A stretch of DNA of 64,000 nucleotides from Lachancea kluyveri NRRL Y-12651 (GCA_000149225.2 CM000691.1:62001-126000), one strand, 5' to 3'; counted from the stretch's first letter, positions 38,834 to 49,124 are shown. Notes: a model not told the origin generated them from the sequence alone. Numbers and translations: made by a program.

Positions 38834-38942
38834 GATTCCTAGAAAGAGGAGGAGAACTTCTAGTATAACCATATACCAATTATTATAGCCTTAACCAAAA
38901 AATGGAATCTCAACAATTGTCCCAATATTCACCAATTTCTCA
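38834..38942 (+). mobile_element. LTR fragment (3' end) following the Ty1-like element
   Basis: 109 bp equal to the last third of the same LTR type, ending TTTCTCA and directly following the 3' LTR. With the 74-bp piece on the other side it may represent one older LTR, but about 140 bp of that LTR are missing between the two pieces, so a simple insertion does not explain the layout. Confidence 0.88.
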
Positions 38943-39043
38943 CGTTCCAACATTATTCGGTTCATATGTCAGCTCTAAGTACAATGTCATGTGATATATT
39001 TTTTGTATCAGGTAACGAGTTTGTATTAAGGCTCCTGTAAGAT

Positions 39044-39117
39044 GGTTTCGTGGTCTAGTCGGTTATGGCATCTGCTTAACACGCAGAACGTCCCCAGTTC
39101 GATCCTGGGCGAAATCA
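39044..39117 (+). tRNA. tRNA-Val(AAC)
   Basis: 74 nt without an intron. Acceptor GGTTTCG pairs with CGAAATC, followed by discriminator A. The D-arm is GGTCTAGTCGGTTATGGC. The anticodon arm is CTGCTTAACACGCAG, with anticodon AAC. The T-arm is CCCAGTTCGATCCTGGG. A T-run terminator follows directly. LTR sequence ends about 100 bp upstream. Confidence 0.97.
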
Positions 39118-39846
39118 TTTTTTTCCAATTTGTCTTTCCTAGCTATAGCCGGGAGATACCTACTGCTAGTGGAGGAACAATTAATTCCTTCCTCTGGCAT
39201 TGCCATAACGTCTTCGTATGTTGAAAATTGCAATGAAAACAAATTTTTAGAGCCAAGGCTTTTAAGGAATGGTTCCGTGCAAAGACCCGATGAGAAACAA
39301 GAATCGAGAAGTTTCTTACTATACGTAGCCACCAGACGTGTTTCGTGAGTTAGAGGCACCCGGATGCTTCGGGTGTTGTCTCATCGATTAAAACATTCTT
39401 TGACTATGGGAAGATATGATGTACCTCGTACAGGGTACTCTATACTCCAGACCATGAAGTCATACTGAAAATATTTCCTCCACGTACATTTCATGTATGG
39501 ATTGATTGATTTTGTTATGTTTGTTACACACCAATTCTGGAGGTTGGAGGTTTATCTGATCTAACTACGTTCTGCTCTGCTTTTTGAGACTTTTTTTTGT
39601 CATTTCTCTTTTTTGAAGGAGCGAGAAACGATTCTAAATCAGTAAGGACTTACTAAGGCTAGCCTAGTGGCGGACAAGCAAATCAAATGTGTAGACCAAC
39701 GGAATTTGAACCAGTACCCCTTACTAATAACTTAACTTTATAAGCCATGTCCTTTGAGTTCTTTTTACTTCTATCTCATATAACTGAGATGACCAAGAAA
39801 ACAAAAAAAAATTAGTAATTTATTACTGACAAACTTCCGGAAAACG
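39118..39846. other. Intergenic between tRNA-Val and the pirin gene
   Basis: 730 bp with the tRNA T-run terminator at 39117-39124. A GGTTCAAATTCC match to a tRNA B box lies on the minus strand at 39701-39712, but I could not fold a tRNA around it. No gene is called. Confidence 0.4.
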
Positions 39847-40872
39847 ATGAGGCCGACAACCCAGAAAACCGTATATATACTGGCTTTATTTGCTGTCCTA
39901 GTTTCTTGGGCCAGTTCGAAATACTTTATGTCCAATAAAGGACAAGAAAACAGAATGAGTAAGGTTCGTACCATATATAAGCATTTTGTTGCTGTTGAAC
40001 AAAGTGAAGGTGTTGGCGCTCGGGTCAGAAGGTCCATCGGCACTACACAATTAAGAAACTTTACCCCATTTCTAATGCTAGACCACTTTAATGTTACCCC
40101 GCCTGCTGGTTTTCCGGATCATCCCCACCATGGTCAGGAAACTATTACCTACGTATTAGGAGGCATGATGGCGCATGAAGATTTTACTGGTTCTAAGGGT
40201 GTGTTACGTCCAGGCGACTTGCAGTTCATGACCGCTGGTAAAGGTATAGTCCACTCTGAAATTCCAGTCAAAATGGAATCTGGCGAACCTACAGTGGGTT
40301 TGCAGTTGTGGGTTGACCTGCCTGAACGTTTGAAAAACTGTGAGCCTCGCTACAGGGATTTGCGTGGCGCAGAAACTCCGATTGCTGAACCCCATCAAAA
40401 TCTGAAGGTACGGGTGATTAGCGGTGAATCCTATGGTGTTCAATCCCGCAGTGAACTTGCGTACACACCTGTTCATTTCTATCACTTTATCTCTTCAAAA
40501 AAGGGAACTCCTTTCGAACAGAAGTTCCCCGAGGACTTCAACGTGTTCATGTACGTACTAAAAGGATCGCTTACGTTAAACAGCAAAAACTTTCCTCAGT
40601 ACTCTGCTATTTTTTTCAAAAACGACGGTGAAGGAGTCGAGGGTATTGCTGCTTCCGATGATACGGAATTTGCGCTAGTTGGAGGATCTATTCTGGAACA
40701 GCCCGTGGTACAGCATGGCCCGTTTGTTGAAACTTCTAAAGAGCGCATGATCCAGGTATTTCAAGATTATCAATTTGGTATGAATGGATTTGAAAGAGCA
40801 CATAATTGGAAATCTTCCATATCTGATGGTATATCCCAACAGAACGCCGAGAAACAGCTAAAATCAGAGTAG
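39847..40872 (+). CDS. Pirin-family cupin protein with N-terminal hydrophobic anchor
   Basis: A 341-residue protein. From about residue 48 it is a full pirin: VGARVRRSIGTTQLRNFTPFLMLDHF, the metal-binding block FPDHPHHGQETITYVLGG (His-x-His), and the second block GKGIVHSEIP, with a second cupin half at about 200-300. Pirins are Fe-binding; some have quercetinase activity, others act as nuclear co-regulators. Residues 1-36 are an extension with a hydrophobic stretch (VYILALFAVLVSWASS), like a signal anchor or mitochondrial/ER targeting sequence. The next Met (residue 37, 39955, MSKVRTIYKHF) would give a classical cytosolic pirin, so both starts are possible. S. cerevisiae has no pirin that I recall. 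Confidence 0.9.
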   Translation: MRPTTQKTVYILALFAVLVSWASSKYFMSNKGQENRMSKVRTIYKHFVAVEQSEGVGARVRRSIGTTQLRNFTPFLMLDHFNVTPPAGFPDHPHHGQETITYVLGGMMAHEDFTGSKGVLRPGDLQFMTAGKGIVHSEIPVKMESGEPTVGLQLWVDLPERLKNCEPRYRDLRGAETPIAEPHQNLKVRVISGESYGVQSRSELAYTPVHFYHFISSKKGTPFEQKFPEDFNVFMYVLKGSLTLNSKNFPQYSAIFFKNDGEGVEGIAASDDTEFALVGGSILEQPVVQHGPFVETSKERMIQVFQDYQFGMNGFERAHNWKSSISDGISQQNAEKQLKSE

Positions 40873-41008
40873 TTTTATACGAATGTGATGATATGTTTCT
40901 TCCAACGTTGTTATTTTCTTATGTATTTGTCTGTTAAACAATTTTGTATACTGAATAAGTTTTGAGGGTGGAACCACCTAAAAATTTCTCTCAATTGCTA
41001 TTTCTGAC

Positions 41009-42634
41009 ATGTCCTCCAAGAGGAAACCATATTCAAGGAAAATTGTCAAGGAATCCTTCTTTGCTTCTCCGCTATTCGATTTTCTCTCGCCATTCAGGCC
41101 GGTGGCCAATCAGTGGTGTGCCAAATATATCATTGTACTCTTTGCTTTGATCATTAGATGTGGTGTTGGGTTAGGTTCTTTTTCTGGTATGAATGTCCCA
41201 CCAATGCACGGTGATTTTGAGGCTCAAAGACACTGGATGGAGCTGACTACCAACCTACCTTTATCACAGTGGTATTGGTACGATTTGCCTTATTGGGGGT
41301 TGGATTATCCACCACTAACCGCATACCATTCTTATATTTTAGGGAAATTAGGTGATATCTTTGACCCTACTTGGTTTCAGCTAGGTGTTTCCCGCGGACA
41401 AGAGTCTATGGATCTGAAATCTTACATGAGGTTTACAGTCTTATTGAGTGAACTGTTGCTGTACATTCCTGGGGTTATTTACTTTGCTAAGTGGATTGGT
41501 AAACACAGAGGTCAAACTCCAATTGGTCAATATATAGCCGCAGCTGCAATATTGTTCCAACCATCTCTGATATTAATTGATCATGGGCATTTTCAATATA
41601 ATTCGGTGATGCTTGGTCTAACAGTATACGCGATTAATAACCTGTTGGATGAGTACTATGCGCCTGCAGCAATCTGCTTTGTTCTTTCGGTGTGTTTTAA
41701 GCAGATGGCTCTTTATTACGCACCAATTTTTTTCAGCTACTTATTGAGCAAATCCCTGTTTTCACCACTGTTCAACCTGCCAAGGCTACTCGCCGTTGCA
41801 GCCGCAACACTTATATCATTTGCTGCAATGTTTTTTCCATTATACATGTGGGGTGGTATTAGAAATGTTTTGCAATCCATTCATAGGATCTTTCCGTTCT
41901 CAAGAGGTATTTTCGAAGATAAAGTCGCTAACTTTTGGTGTTTCTCAAACATTTTTATTAAATATAAAGTACTTTACACCCAAAGCCAATTACAAATGTA
42001 CTCTCTCTGTGCTACTGCTTTGGGCTTTCTTCCGGCTTTCATTTTAATTTTCTTCTATCCCAAGAAACATTTGATTCCATATGCCCTGACAGCATGTTCT
42101 ATGTCTTTTTTTTTGTTCAGTTTCCAGGTTCATGAAAAAACAATTCTGGTTCCTTTGCTTCCAATAACTTTGTTGTATACATCTACCGATTGGAATGTTC
42201 TTTCGATGGTAAGTTGGATAAATAACATGGCATTTTTTACACTGTGGCCGCTTTTGAAGAAAGATGGGCTTGTTTTACAATATGCTACCCTTCTACTGCT
42301 GAGCAACTGGTTAATCGGTAACTTCAGTTTTGTGACACCAAGATTTTTGCCAAAGTTTTTGACTCCTGGCCCCTCTACTAGCGATGTTTCAGAGAATTAT
42401 AGGCGTAGAAGTCTATTACCTGATAACATCTTTTGGAAACTGATTATAGTGGCCTCCTATATTTCTATGGGGATTCTGCATCTTTTAGATTTCTATGTTC
42501 AGCCTCCTGCAAAATACCCGGACCTGTGGGTTCTTCTGAACTGTTCCTTAGGCTTTTTTAGTTTTTTTCTATTTTGGGTGTGGAATTACTATAAAATGTT
42601 TACCCTAAGAAATAAAACCCTCTATGATTTTTGA
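41009..42634 (+). CDS. ALG6: Dolichyl-P-Glc:Man9GlcNAc2-PP-dolichol alpha-1,3-glucosyltransferase
   Basis: A 541-residue GT57 (GT-C fold) enzyme of the ER membrane that adds the first glucose to the lipid-linked N-glycan precursor. A short cytosolic N-terminus (SSKRKPYSRKIVKESF) is followed by a first membrane segment and a luminal loop. That loop contains MHGDFEAQRHW, in which Asp69 is the expected catalytic base, and YWGLDYPPLTAYHSY. About ten further hydrophobic segments follow. The family motif HFQYNSVMLGL and the late luminal/cytosolic block FQVHEKTILVPLLP are present. Length and Asp position agree with S. cerevisiae Alg6 (544 residues, Asp69). Confidence 0.96.
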   Translation: MSSKRKPYSRKIVKESFFASPLFDFLSPFRPVANQWCAKYIIVLFALIIRCGVGLGSFSGMNVPPMHGDFEAQRHWMELTTNLPLSQWYWYDLPYWGLDYPPLTAYHSYILGKLGDIFDPTWFQLGVSRGQESMDLKSYMRFTVLLSELLLYIPGVIYFAKWIGKHRGQTPIGQYIAAAAILFQPSLILIDHGHFQYNSVMLGLTVYAINNLLDEYYAPAAICFVLSVCFKQMALYYAPIFFSYLLSKSLFSPLFNLPRLLAVAAATLISFAAMFFPLYMWGGIRNVLQSIHRIFPFSRGIFEDKVANFWCFSNIFIKYKVLYTQSQLQMYSLCATALGFLPAFILIFFYPKKHLIPYALTACSMSFFLFSFQVHEKTILVPLLPITLLYTSTDWNVLSMVSWINNMAFFTLWPLLKKDGLVLQYATLLLLSNWLIGNFSFVTPRFLPKFLTPGPSTSDVSENYRRRSLLPDNIFWKLIIVASYISMGILHLLDFYVQPPAKYPDLWVLLNCSLGFFSFFLFWVWNYYKMFTLRNKTLYDF

Positions 42635-43245
42635 ATTCTTAGTTGAGTGCAGATGCTGTGTAAATAGGCAAATAAAAGCATAGCTTTTACGCGACTCTTG
42701 ATTCATGTTTCATTTCACCTCCCAGAGAAATTTTGGCCTGGCATAAAAAAAGTGGATTCTATTCAAAGCTTGTGGAAATTACATGACGGTATATTCCTAG
42801 ATATTACAGCCTTATGATCAATTTAAAGGCTCAAAACCCTACGTCAATTTTAATCTCTTTGTGTTTAAATGATGAATGGATTATTTACAGCATATAATTT
42901 AATATACACACGGATCTATAAAACAAAAAAAAAAAACAAAAAAAAAGTACTGGAAATCATCACTTTTCTGGAGGAAAAAGTGAATTAAGTCCCGACAGGT
43001 GGCTTTCTGATCCATCATTTGTTACATTAGCTAGAGCTTCTATACTCACTAATGTGCTTGGATTTGCAACATTTAAAATGGGAACATCATATCCTTAGAG
43101 AAGGTGCCGACTTATAAAATTATCATAAAATACGAGGGCACAAATTATCATTATTTTTCTCAACACGCATTTTCCTTTAGTAGAACCTCCCTTGCAACAC
43201 CATGATTCACGGAATAAGGACAAAGAGTAGTTAAGCAGATCAAAC
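42635..43245. other. Intergenic ALG6-YPT7
   Basis: 611 bp with A-runs near 42920-42946. It is the YPT7 promoter side; I see nothing else. Confidence 0.4.
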
Positions 43246-43872
43246 ATGTCCAGCAGAAAAAAGAACATTCTGAAAGTTATCATTCTAGGGGATTCCGGTG
43301 TCGGGAAAACCTCTTTAATGCACCGTTACGTAAATGACAAGTACTCTCAACAGTACAAAGCAACTATTGGTGCAGATTTTCTAACAAAGGAGGTTACCGT
43401 TGATGAAGACAAGGTCGCAACAATGCAGGTATGGGATACTGCTGGCCAAGAACGTTTCCAGTCTTTAGGCGTTGCCTTTTATCGTGGTGCAGATTGCTGC
43501 GTGTTGGTATATGATGTAACAAATGCAAAATCTTTTGAAAACATCAAGTCATGGAGAGATGAGTTCTTGGTCCACGCCAACGTTTCTTCTCCAGAAAGTT
43601 TCCCTTTTGTCATCTTGGGTAATAAAATTGATGTGGAAGAATCCAAGAAGGTCGTCAACACAAGGTCCGCCCAGGAACTAGCCAAATCCCTTGGAAACGT
43701 CCCCCTATTCCTAACGAGTGCTAAGGGTTCGATAAATGTTGAAACTGCATTCGAGGAAATTGCTCGTAGCGCTCTACAACAGAGTCAAGCCGATGCCGAT
43801 GCTTTTGAAGACGATTTTAATGATGCTATCAACATTCAGTTAGATGGCGAGCCCAGCTCTTGTAACTGCTAA
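43246..43872 (+). CDS. YPT7: Rab7-type GTPase Ypt7
   Basis: A 208-residue small GTPase of late endosomes and the vacuole that recruits HOPS for fusion. G1 is [10 protein letters not shown], switch I/effector loop is [10 protein letters not shown]3 is [10 protein letters not shown]4 is NKID and G5 is TSAK. The C-terminal CNC carries two cysteines for geranylgeranylation. It matches YML001W, whose place next to CEN13 corresponds to its position here near the centromere. Confidence 0.98.
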   Translation: MSSRKKNILKVIILGDSGVGKTSLMHRYVNDKYSQQYKATIGADFLTKEVTVDEDKVATMQVWDTAGQERFQSLGVAFYRGADCCVLVYDVTNAKSFENIKSWRDEFLVHANVSSPESFPFVILGNKIDVEESKKVVNTRSAQELAKSLGNVPLFLTSAKGSINVETAFEEIARSALQQSQADADAFEDDFNDAINIQLDGEPSSCNC

Positions 43873-44228
43873 AAGCAGGCTCTTTCATGTCACTAAATAA
43901 GTAAACTTAATGTAATATAGCAACAGTTGATACATCGCATTTTTTTCCCTCTTACTTTGCAGTGTATGGCTAGCTGCATAGTGATTTTTCCGACAGGGAG
44001 TTTGAGACATAGAATGGAGCACGTGCACTCTATTCTTTTCGGAGAAAATAAAAAACGAGAAAAACTGCTAGTGGAGATGACAATTATAGAAGAAGTTAGT
44101 ATCTCTTCAAGAGGAAAACCACACAAAGGTATCTCCACACTCTATACCTGGTTTATTTACCTTCCATACTAGTGTTAAAATCCAGCAAAACTGCGCGAGC
44201 TAGTACAGAACTTCTAAGCACTTCTTGG
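43873..44228. other. Intergenic YPT7-PHO80
   Basis: 356 bp with the short core CACGTG near 44021. The frame into PHO80 opens from a GTG at 44172, which I do not use as the start. Confidence 0.4.
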
Positions 44229-45152
44229 ATGTCAGCCGAAGAATTGACTGCTAATGGCTCTGCGGGATCAGCTACCATCGCAAGTACGAGTAAAAATAGT
44301 TCCAACTCTACACCGGTAGAACAGCGGCAGTGCTTGACACAAGCACCCGAGCAGACTTCGTCTCAAATAATGCTACCAGATGAATTTCTAAAGTGCTCCA
44401 GAACAGCACTTGTCGTACTGATATCACGCATGCTCTCTTCGTTGATTCAAATGAACGATTCTATGTGCAAAGACAAGAATTTGAAACTGACAAGGTTCCA
44501 CTCCAGAGTACCCCCGGGTATTTCGGTTTATAACTACCTGATAAGGTTGGCAAAATATTCCTCGCTGGAACCTGCAGTTCTCATAGCTGCCGTTTATTAT
44601 ATAGATCTACTCTCAAGCGTCTATCCCTCTTTCACGTTGAACTCCCTTACAGTACACAGATTTTTACTGACAGCAACCACTGTTGCTAGCAAGGGCTTAA
44701 GTGATTCCTTTTGTACAAATGTCCATTATGCGAAAGTTGGTGGCGTACAGTGCAGTGAGCTGAATGTACTAGAAACCGAATTTCTGAAAAGAGTCAACTA
44801 TCGAATCATACCAAGAGATGACAACATCTTCAATTGTAAAGAAGAATACCAACAAGGAGTTTTTATCACGTTTCCCTTAGCGGATAAAATTAAGGGTCCT
44901 AATAACGGTTTTAATGTTCTAGACACGTATTATAAAAAAATGATCCAACTGGTTGGACCATCCAATTCGTCACCAGACAAGACTTCGAAAGTGAGTTATG
45001 TTTTAGAGCCCAGTGAGCAACAGGAATCACAAACAAGGAAGAGGCATTATGGACAAGTCCATGAGGATAAACAATTAAACTCTACAGACATAGAGAACCG
45101 CAAAAAGCATTCGAATTTACAAAGACAGAGGGCTGGTACGCCACCACGATAA
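44229..45152 (+). CDS. PHO80: Pho85 cyclin Pho80
   Basis: A 307-residue cyclin. With the kinase Pho85 it phosphorylates Pho4 (and Rim15) when phosphate is plentiful and keeps PHO genes off. The frame is open from a GTG at 44172; the first ATG at 44229 (MSAEELTANG) is taken as the start. A Ser/Thr-rich N-terminus is followed by the cyclin box (about residues 50-200): LVVLISRMLSSLIQMN, RFHSRVPPGISVYNYLIRL, VLIAAVYYIDLL, FTLNSLTVHRFLLTATTVASKGL, VNYRIIPRDDNI. The C-terminal 70 residues are low complexity. It lies directly left of the centromere, as PHO80 does at CEN15. Confidence 0.95.
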   Translation: MSAEELTANGSAGSATIASTSKNSSNSTPVEQRQCLTQAPEQTSSQIMLPDEFLKCSRTALVVLISRMLSSLIQMNDSMCKDKNLKLTRFHSRVPPGISVYNYLIRLAKYSSLEPAVLIAAVYYIDLLSSVYPSFTLNSLTVHRFLLTATTVASKGLSDSFCTNVHYAKVGGVQCSELNVLETEFLKRVNYRIIPRDDNIFNCKEEYQQGVFITFPLADKIKGPNNGFNVLDTYYKKMIQLVGPSNSSPDKTSKVSYVLEPSEQQESQTRKRHYGQVHEDKQLNSTDIENRKKHSNLQRQRAGTPPR

Positions 45153-46233
45153 ATTCTATAGATAAAAAGAGCAAAAAAGGGAGTTGGCTAGCAACAGAAA
45201 CATTTGGAGAGTTAAAAACATTGGTTTGTGCATAAATCCTGAACATATTCGTTTAATATCACCATAATTGGAGGACTTTGTATCTAAAAAAGAGAAATAA
45301 AGATGGCCAGCAGTATAGTATTACTAGTACGGGCATGTTAATCATCCGTATTTAAAACTGTTTTAATATTTGCATGTTTTCCATATCTACAAAAAAAAAA
45401 AAAGAGTAAAGTTTCATGATTCAAAGTGTCAGAACGCATTATCACATTTTATGCGAACAATTTAACCTTCTATATTTCACAATAAATCCTTGTTTATTGA
45501 ATAACCGTAGTAATGAATTTTATTCGTTGAAAAATTTGAGGGGAATAAACTATATGGCTCTCAGTACTTTACCGGCGTTTTTGCTGCACCGTTCATTCTA
45601 ATACCTTGATAATCAAGGATTTGCTTTTGACACCAAGAAAAGCGTTAGGAGTGTGAATTCGTACTAAACTCTTTAACTATTTGTTTTAACATACTACTCT
45701 TAAAAATTTTACGGATCATGTAGCTCTCTAGAAAACGTATTTTTTTGCTTGCCACCCAGATAAAAGAGGACTAGCTTAGATTAATGCGTTTTTTAATCAG
45801 ATCTAGAAGCAACCGGGAACCATGATAAACTGCTTTGAAGTTTTATTTAAAAAAGAGCAGAGGAAATGTTTACATGGAAATTGATAACAAAAGTAAACAG
45901 AAATATTTTTTTCTTAGGAGACAAATCATAAGATTAAACTTCTCCCCTCCTCGAAAAGCTTAGTACAACAACTAAGAAAGGCACAACATGTGTAAGATAA
46001 ATATATGATTGACACTATCTCCTTGCAGAACAATCAAAACAATCTCTCCAGTGACAAATTTGACCTAAGAAAGTCAACTTCTATAATTGATTATGTAAAA
46101 CAGCTGTGTTGAACAGGAGAAGGATGTCATCATCGTAAGAATATACGATGATTTTACTCTGTTCGCGTAGTGACAATCAAAACAAAAAAAAAAAGAAAAT
46201 TGCATATGCTGAAAAATCATAACATATAAAATT
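45153..46233. other. Pericentromeric A/T-rich interval, PHO80 side
   Basis: 1.08 kb, strongly A/T-rich, with no convincing gene. Small frames of about 60 codons look random. There is an A-run at about 45391-45403. Confidence 0.4.
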
Positions 46234-46418
46234 TTTTTAAGTTTCGGAGTGCACAAACTTAAAATTGCTTTAAAAGAAAAACAATTTTTCTGTTAATTAA
46301 TATTTAATATAAAAATGCGTGCTATTAAAAAATTTTTACAATTGTAATATATTAATATTTTTTAAAAAGTAAAATAAAATAAATTTTTTTTATAATTGTT
46401 TATAAAAAAAATCACGTG
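46234..46418 (-). other. Point centromere (CDEI-CDEII-CDEIII)
   Basis: On the minus strand CDEI is TCACGTG (46411-46418 on plus reads ATCACGTG). CDEII is 46260-46410: 151 bp with about 15 G/C by count, close to 90% A+T and rich in A and T runs. CDEIII is 46234-46259, with the essential CCG in TCCGAAA, the left half GTTTGTG and the A-run on its right, agreeing with the Saccharomyces consensus at most fixed positions. The location between PHO80 and RRP6 is that of CEN15 in S. cerevisiae, and YPT7 and CDC5 flank it as at CEN13. CDEII is about twice the S. cerevisiae length (78-86 bp) and near the Kluyveromyces lactis length. Confidence 0.9.
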
Positions 46419-46910
46419 AGTAAGATTATTTTGAAAGCAATTATTGGGATATGATTGGGAACACCGTCTCTAATTTGACGAAACAATCAATTTCCTAACG
46501 TTATTTTCAACTTCTATAAATAATTAATATTAGTATCTAGCAGACAAATACAAACATAATTATCATATACATGTAAATTCGTACTTTACCTTCCGGCCGC
46601 ATGGTCGAAAATATGTAGGCAAGATCTAGGATTAAATTCTATAAAGCTTAGATCATATACTGTAGCGCGAATATTAATTTAGAATGTATATTTTTAGTTT
46701 TTTTTATTTATGCTTTTTTTTTTTTTTTTTTTCCCGTTTTTTGATGCTTGCATCTATATGGCTTTATTGCTCAACCAGTTCTATTTGTTACCCGACTTTA
46801 ACAGAAAAAGAAATGGTCGGAAAATTTTTGATTTTAAGTATATTGTTCAGCAACCTCATCTCAACTGGCTTCCTTTGAATTTATAACAGAACAAGCTCAG
46901 TTGACCAGTG
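46419..46910. other. Pericentromeric interval, RRP6 side
   Basis: About 490 bp, A/T-rich, with a T-run near 46716-46733. It serves as the RRP6 promoter. No gene is seen. Confidence 0.4.
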
Positions 46911-49124
46911 ATGTCAAGCGATAAACCGGATAAACTGTTAAGTAATTTAGTTGGAACAGTGAGAGCTGCTTCTGCACTGTCAGCCCAAGATCTTGACTTC
47001 TTTAAGAGCTTAGATTCTGGCATATCAAAATCCGTTGAAGGTAGCTCTAGCAAACTGCTTAATTTGATTAATGAGGTTTTACTTTCAATTGACGAAAACA
47101 ATGATACTATCGAATATGGTAAAGATAACTTCCAGGAGTCATGGAAGGATATTGGTGACATAATGGATAACCTATTTGAAAAATCTGATCATGCATTTGA
47201 CGCACTTAAGAGAAACAGCATTAACCAAGGAAATTCAAATGTGCAGTATTTGGATGATTCTTCAAGGTCGAATTTGAATCCCTCCAAAAGGATTGAAAAG
47301 CCTCAGTTAAATTTCAAGACTCCAATAGATAACACTGAATCCCATCCTTTCAAGCCTTTGCTGGAAAATAAACCTCATGCGCTGAGACCTCTTTCAGAGA
47401 TTCTAAAGCAAACTCCGGAAACAGAGAACATTCCTTCACACTACCCACATCCATATGGATATGAAATTGACACCCAGGAGTACAATGAAAGTATTTTACA
47501 AATTAGAGACCCAATTCCATCCCAACCATGGGAGGATACAGACCCAGTGTGGGTTGACACTAAAGAATCTTTACAGAAGCTACTAAATGAGTTAAGGTCC
47601 GCTAAGGAAATAGCTGTAGATCTTGAACATCATGATTACAGATCCTACTATGGGATAGTTTGTTTGATGCAGATCAGCACTAGAGAAAGGGACTGGTTGG
47701 TTGATACTATAGCTTTGAGGGAAGAATTGCACGTTCTGAATGAAATATTCACTGATCCCTCCGTTCTAAAAGTTTTCCATGGTGCTTTCATGGATATTAT
47801 TTGGTTGCAAAGGGATCTGGGTATTTACGTTGTTAGTTTGTTCGATACCTATCATGCCTCGAGATCATTGGGTCTACCAAGACACAGTTTGGCCTATTTG
47901 TTGGAGAAATTCGCACAGTTCAAGACATCTAAAAAATATCAACTTGCGGATTGGAGAATTAGACCTTTAACAAAACCTATGAGAGCGTATGCAAGAGCCG
48001 ATACCCATTTTCTATTGAACATCTACGACCAGCTGAGAAATTCACTAATTGAGCAAAACAAACTTGCTGCTGTACTTCATGACTCACGAAACGTCGCAAA
48101 ACGTAGGTTCGAGTACACAAGCTTTAGGCCAAAAATTGTAAGTGCCGATGTATTTTCTCCGATTGAGAAGGACGAACCTTGGAGAAATCTAATGTATCAA
48201 TACAATATCCCTCTCAGCAGGGAGCCTTTGATGAGAAAGTTATATGAGTGGAGGGACACAATTGCCAGGAGGGATGACGAATCACCCAGATACGTGATGC
48301 CCAACCAACTTTTGGTTTCTTTAGTAGCCATTGCTCCAACAGATCCCGCTGGTGTTCTTTCTGTAAGCAACTTCATAACTGACTACGTTAGGTCTAATTC
48401 GAAAATGCTATCCAACCTTATTAAAAAGACATTAGAATCTTTAAAAAATGGCGACGTTTCCACAAACAATGCAGGCTCCTCACAATTAGAAGAAAAAGAC
48501 TTGTCCCAGGTACTATCAATATCGCAAATCCAAAATATGTGTCTTCAGTTCAATTCCTTGGCTTCGAAAGTAAAGAAAGCTAATTCTGCTACAAACTCTA
48601 TGCCCAAGGTATCAATACTGTTTGATGGTGACCATATTTTTTCCAACGACCGTGCTGTTCTTTACAGCAAAAACTCTAAAATAGTTATTGATGAAAACCA
48701 ATTACAAGAGCGTAAGCTTGAGGTATCCGAGAAACTTAAAGAGGTGCAAGAACCTGATTTTCGCCTACATGTCAACGTCACAACAAAGGAAACAGACGAG
48801 GTTTCAAAGGATGTATCTGAGAAAGACGATGTTAACAGAGCATCAGAAACAGACCCGTTGGAAACTAACAAGGACGAAATTATTGTCTTGAAAAAGAAGA
48901 AGAGACATGAGCCTCAAGACAGAAAGAAGGTAGGCAATTCAACAGATGTAGAACCTATGGATTATAAGAATGCTGAAAAATTACTAGGCAATAGTAAGAA
49001 ATCTTCGAAGCAAAAGACTACCAAACGAAGATTCGATCCATACACCTCCGAGAATGTTGGTCCTCAATCTGCTAAGAAAAGAAAAAAACCAACACCAGGT
49101 AAGAATATGTCGTTCAAGAATTAA
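46911..49124 (+). CDS. RRP6: Nuclear exosome 3'-5' exonuclease Rrp6
   Basis: A 737-residue DEDD-type ribonuclease of the nuclear exosome that trims 5.8S rRNA and snoRNAs and degrades aberrant transcripts. The start is the ATG at 46911 (MSSDKPDKLLSN); the frame upstream opens at GTG. Residues of about 10-100 form the PMC2NT domain that binds Rrp47. The exonuclease domain (about 210-400) has Asp237 and Glu239 in VDLEHHDYRSYYG, with further family motifs HGAFMDIIWLQRDLG and ARADTHFLLNIYD. An HRDC domain lies at about 430-515, and the basic, Lys-rich C-terminus (KKKRHEPQDRKK, AKKRKKPTPGK) carries nuclear signals. It is directly right of the centromere, as in S. cerevisiae. Confidence 0.97.
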   Translation: MSSDKPDKLLSNLVGTVRAASALSAQDLDFFKSLDSGISKSVEGSSSKLLNLINEVLLSIDENNDTIEYGKDNFQESWKDIGDIMDNLFEKSDHAFDALKRNSINQGNSNVQYLDDSSRSNLNPSKRIEKPQLNFKTPIDNTESHPFKPLLENKPHALRPLSEILKQTPETENIPSHYPHPYGYEIDTQEYNESILQIRDPIPSQPWEDTDPVWVDTKESLQKLLNELRSAKEIAVDLEHHDYRSYYGIVCLMQISTRERDWLVDTIALREELHVLNEIFTDPSVLKVFHGAFMDIIWLQRDLGIYVVSLFDTYHASRSLGLPRHSLAYLLEKFAQFKTSKKYQLADWRIRPLTKPMRAYARADTHFLLNIYDQLRNSLIEQNKLAAVLHDSRNVAKRRFEYTSFRPKIVSADVFSPIEKDEPWRNLMYQYNIPLSREPLMRKLYEWRDTIARRDDESPRYVMPNQLLVSLVAIAPTDPAGVLSVSNFITDYVRSNSKMLSNLIKKTLESLKNGDVSTNNAGSSQLEEKDLSQVLSISQIQNMCLQFNSLASKVKKANSATNSMPKVSILFDGDHIFSNDRAVLYSKNSKIVIDENQLQERKLEVSEKLKEVQEPDFRLHVNVTTKETDEVSKDVSEKDDVNRASETDPLETNKDEIIVLKKKKRHEPQDRKKVGNSTDVEPMDYKNAEKLLGNSKKSSKQKTTKRRFDPYTSENVGPQSAKKRKKPTPGKNMSFKN

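Noticed and set aside
32865-38942. Outer LTR pieces read as a simple nested insertion
   Set aside because: The two pieces do not meet in the LTR sequence and no matching 5-bp duplication flanks the inner element.
39701-39712. GGTTCAAATTCC on the minus strand, a match to a tRNA B box
   Set aside because: No pairing acceptor stem, D-arm or A box could be fitted around it; at most a tRNA relic.
46908-46910. GTG start for RRP6, and similar non-ATG starts for KEL3, PCM1, PHO80 and SIN3
   Set aside because: Conserved ATGs lie shortly downstream, and yeast rarely initiates at these codons.
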